From positions 158,907 to 222,906 of the forward strand of contig NZ_PGVF01000005.1 of NCBI RefSeq assembly GCF_002860285.1: a stretch of 64,000 nt of DNA, written 5' to 3'. This DNA is from Bacillus sp. M6-12 (lineage in GTDB: Bacteria; Bacillota; Bacilli; Bacillales; DSM-1321). The position numbers were made by a program, and so were the translations under genes. Below the pieces are notes generated by a model. The model was not told where the DNA came from, ran no database searches, and saw only the letters and a program-made list of their open reading frames with translations. This document shows positions 63,443 to 64,000 of the stretch, piece after piece; the first letter of the stretch is position 1; the number at the start of each line of letters is the position of its first letter.

Positions 63443-63576
63443 TGCCTGACAATATCCTACTCTCACAGGACTTGCACAGGATGTGCTGACTTCTGCGTTC
63501 GCCACAGGACGTAGCGGCCCTTAACAGAAGGTCCTTACTTGCTCCAACTACCATCGGGTGCGCGAGCTTAACTTCC
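63443..63576 (-). pseudogene. Truncated 5S rRNA copy with ~74-nt insertion
   Basis: The minus strand matches 5S from GGAAGTTAAGCTC (63576) through GATGGTAGTTGG, then about 74 nt of foreign sequence (63543-63470) in place of the short GGGATTCCC hairpin, then CCTGTGAGAGTAGGA and the 3' end TGTCAGGCA. The 5' half of 5S (CACACCCGTTCCCATACCG) is missing upstream of 63576. The insert can fold and carries two AGGAY hairpins. Confidence 0.75.
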
Positions 63577-63784
63577 ATGAGGCCTACAGGATGTAGGTCA
63601 TGAAGGCGGTGCCACAGGACGTGGCGTTCTTTGTCTTCTTTCCTTTTTAGGGGCGGCGATGAGCTTCGGATCTCTTTGTCAGCTTCAATCGTTGCGGTCC
63701 TCGTGTACTGAGTACACTCCGGTCCTCTCTCATTCGCTGGGCCTGCACGATGCAGGTCATGAAGGCGATGCCACAGGACGTGGC
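63474..63784. repeat. Cluster of small hairpins with AGGAY loop
   Basis: Six copies: GCAC-AGGAT-GTGC (63474-63486), CGCCAC-AGGAC-GTAGCG (63500-63516), CCTAC-AGGAT-GTAGG (63583-63597), GCCAC-AGGAC-GTGGC (63611-63625 and 63770-63784), CCTGC-ACGAT-GCAGG (63742-63756). The loops are conserved while the stems differ with compensatory changes. The last four form two copies of a larger module ending GGTCATGAAGGCG. Confidence 0.65.
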
Positions 63785-63902
63785 GTTCTTAGCCTTCGTT
63801 CCTTTTCCTCCTTGCTCCTCCCCATCCAGGTATTTGTCTTCTTTATTTTTACTCCATCATGCTGAGTCTTGAAGTCCTTTAAAACTTTCCAGTTTTTAGA
63901 CA

Positions 63903-63932
63903 TAAAAAACGACCAGCTTTTTAGCTGATCGT
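63903..63932 (-). terminator. rRNA operon terminator
   Basis: ACGACCAGCT/AGCTGATCGT stem (63909-63918 with 63923-63932), then six U on the minus strand, right after the 5S 3' end. Confidence 0.92.
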
Positions 63933-63937
63933 TCGTT

Positions 63938-64000
<63 letters not shown>

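Noticed and set aside
63659..63865. 68-codon ORF in the rRNA-flanking repeat region
   Set aside because: It runs through hairpin repeats and rRNA-flank duplications, with no ribosome site; not a gene.

Overview
The window is a low-GC Gram-positive, endospore-forming chromosome segment, best read as Bacillaceae. The evidence is two alpha/beta-type small acid-soluble spore proteins, two orphan sporulation-type histidine kinases (one KinB-like), strong AAGGAGG ribosome binding sites, TTG and GTG starts, and gene pairs arranged as in Bacillus subtilis (yueF/yueI, sat/cysC/cysH with siroheme genes). No prophage, IS transposase or CRISPR array was seen. The right end runs into an rRNA operon on the minus strand (5S 3' end at 63938-64000).

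Layout. 1-8740: housekeeping genes, mostly minus strand (serine hydrolase fragment, Nudix hydrolase, endonuclease IV, a SUV3-like helicase, CoxG-like protein, alkyltransferase-like protein, speD). 9212-17270: spore protein genes, small membrane proteins with apparent AUU starts, a PAS histidine kinase, a PadR/HAAS pair, and a divergent ClpP (clpP2-like) next to an ECF sigma factor. The last two share a bipartite promoter-like motif with identical spacing. 17413-25483: uppP, exoA, a frameshifted AAA ATPase, mug, DinB, an SF1 helicase and a patatin. 25662-34886: yueF, yueI, a transporter, a short-chain reductase followed by a tRNA-like sequence, a YetF protein, glpK and a lactonase. 35025-41307: psiE, a HEPN-CBS protein, a LysM-amidase gene with one in-frame stop, yuiH, iseA, a luciferase-like oxidoreductase and small ORFs.

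41423-46904 is an assimilatory sulfate reduction and siroheme operon (cysH-sat-cysC-sumT-sirB, then a TauE/SafE permease) behind an S-box (SAM) riboswitch. 47013-52121 is an operon of RpiR regulator, M20 deacylase, GNAT acyltransferase, N-acylamino acid racemase-type enolase and permease. It resembles the known N-succinyl route that converts D- to L-amino acids. Just upstream lies an XRE-cupin/M24 peptidase/peptide-binding lipoprotein set (52386-55758). 56094-62488 holds a second ECF sigma/anti-sigma pair, a phosphatase, a ketopantoate reductase-like gene, purT and kinB; wrbA follows.

The most unusual signals lie outside genes: three intergenic arrays of degenerate units with a period near 21 nt (18311, 27836, 31731), dispersed Bacillaceae-type repeats, a truncated 5S rRNA copy carrying an insertion, and a recurrent small hairpin with covarying stem and AGGAY loop near the rRNA operon. 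All functional assignments come from reading sequence and recalling families; no database search was run.
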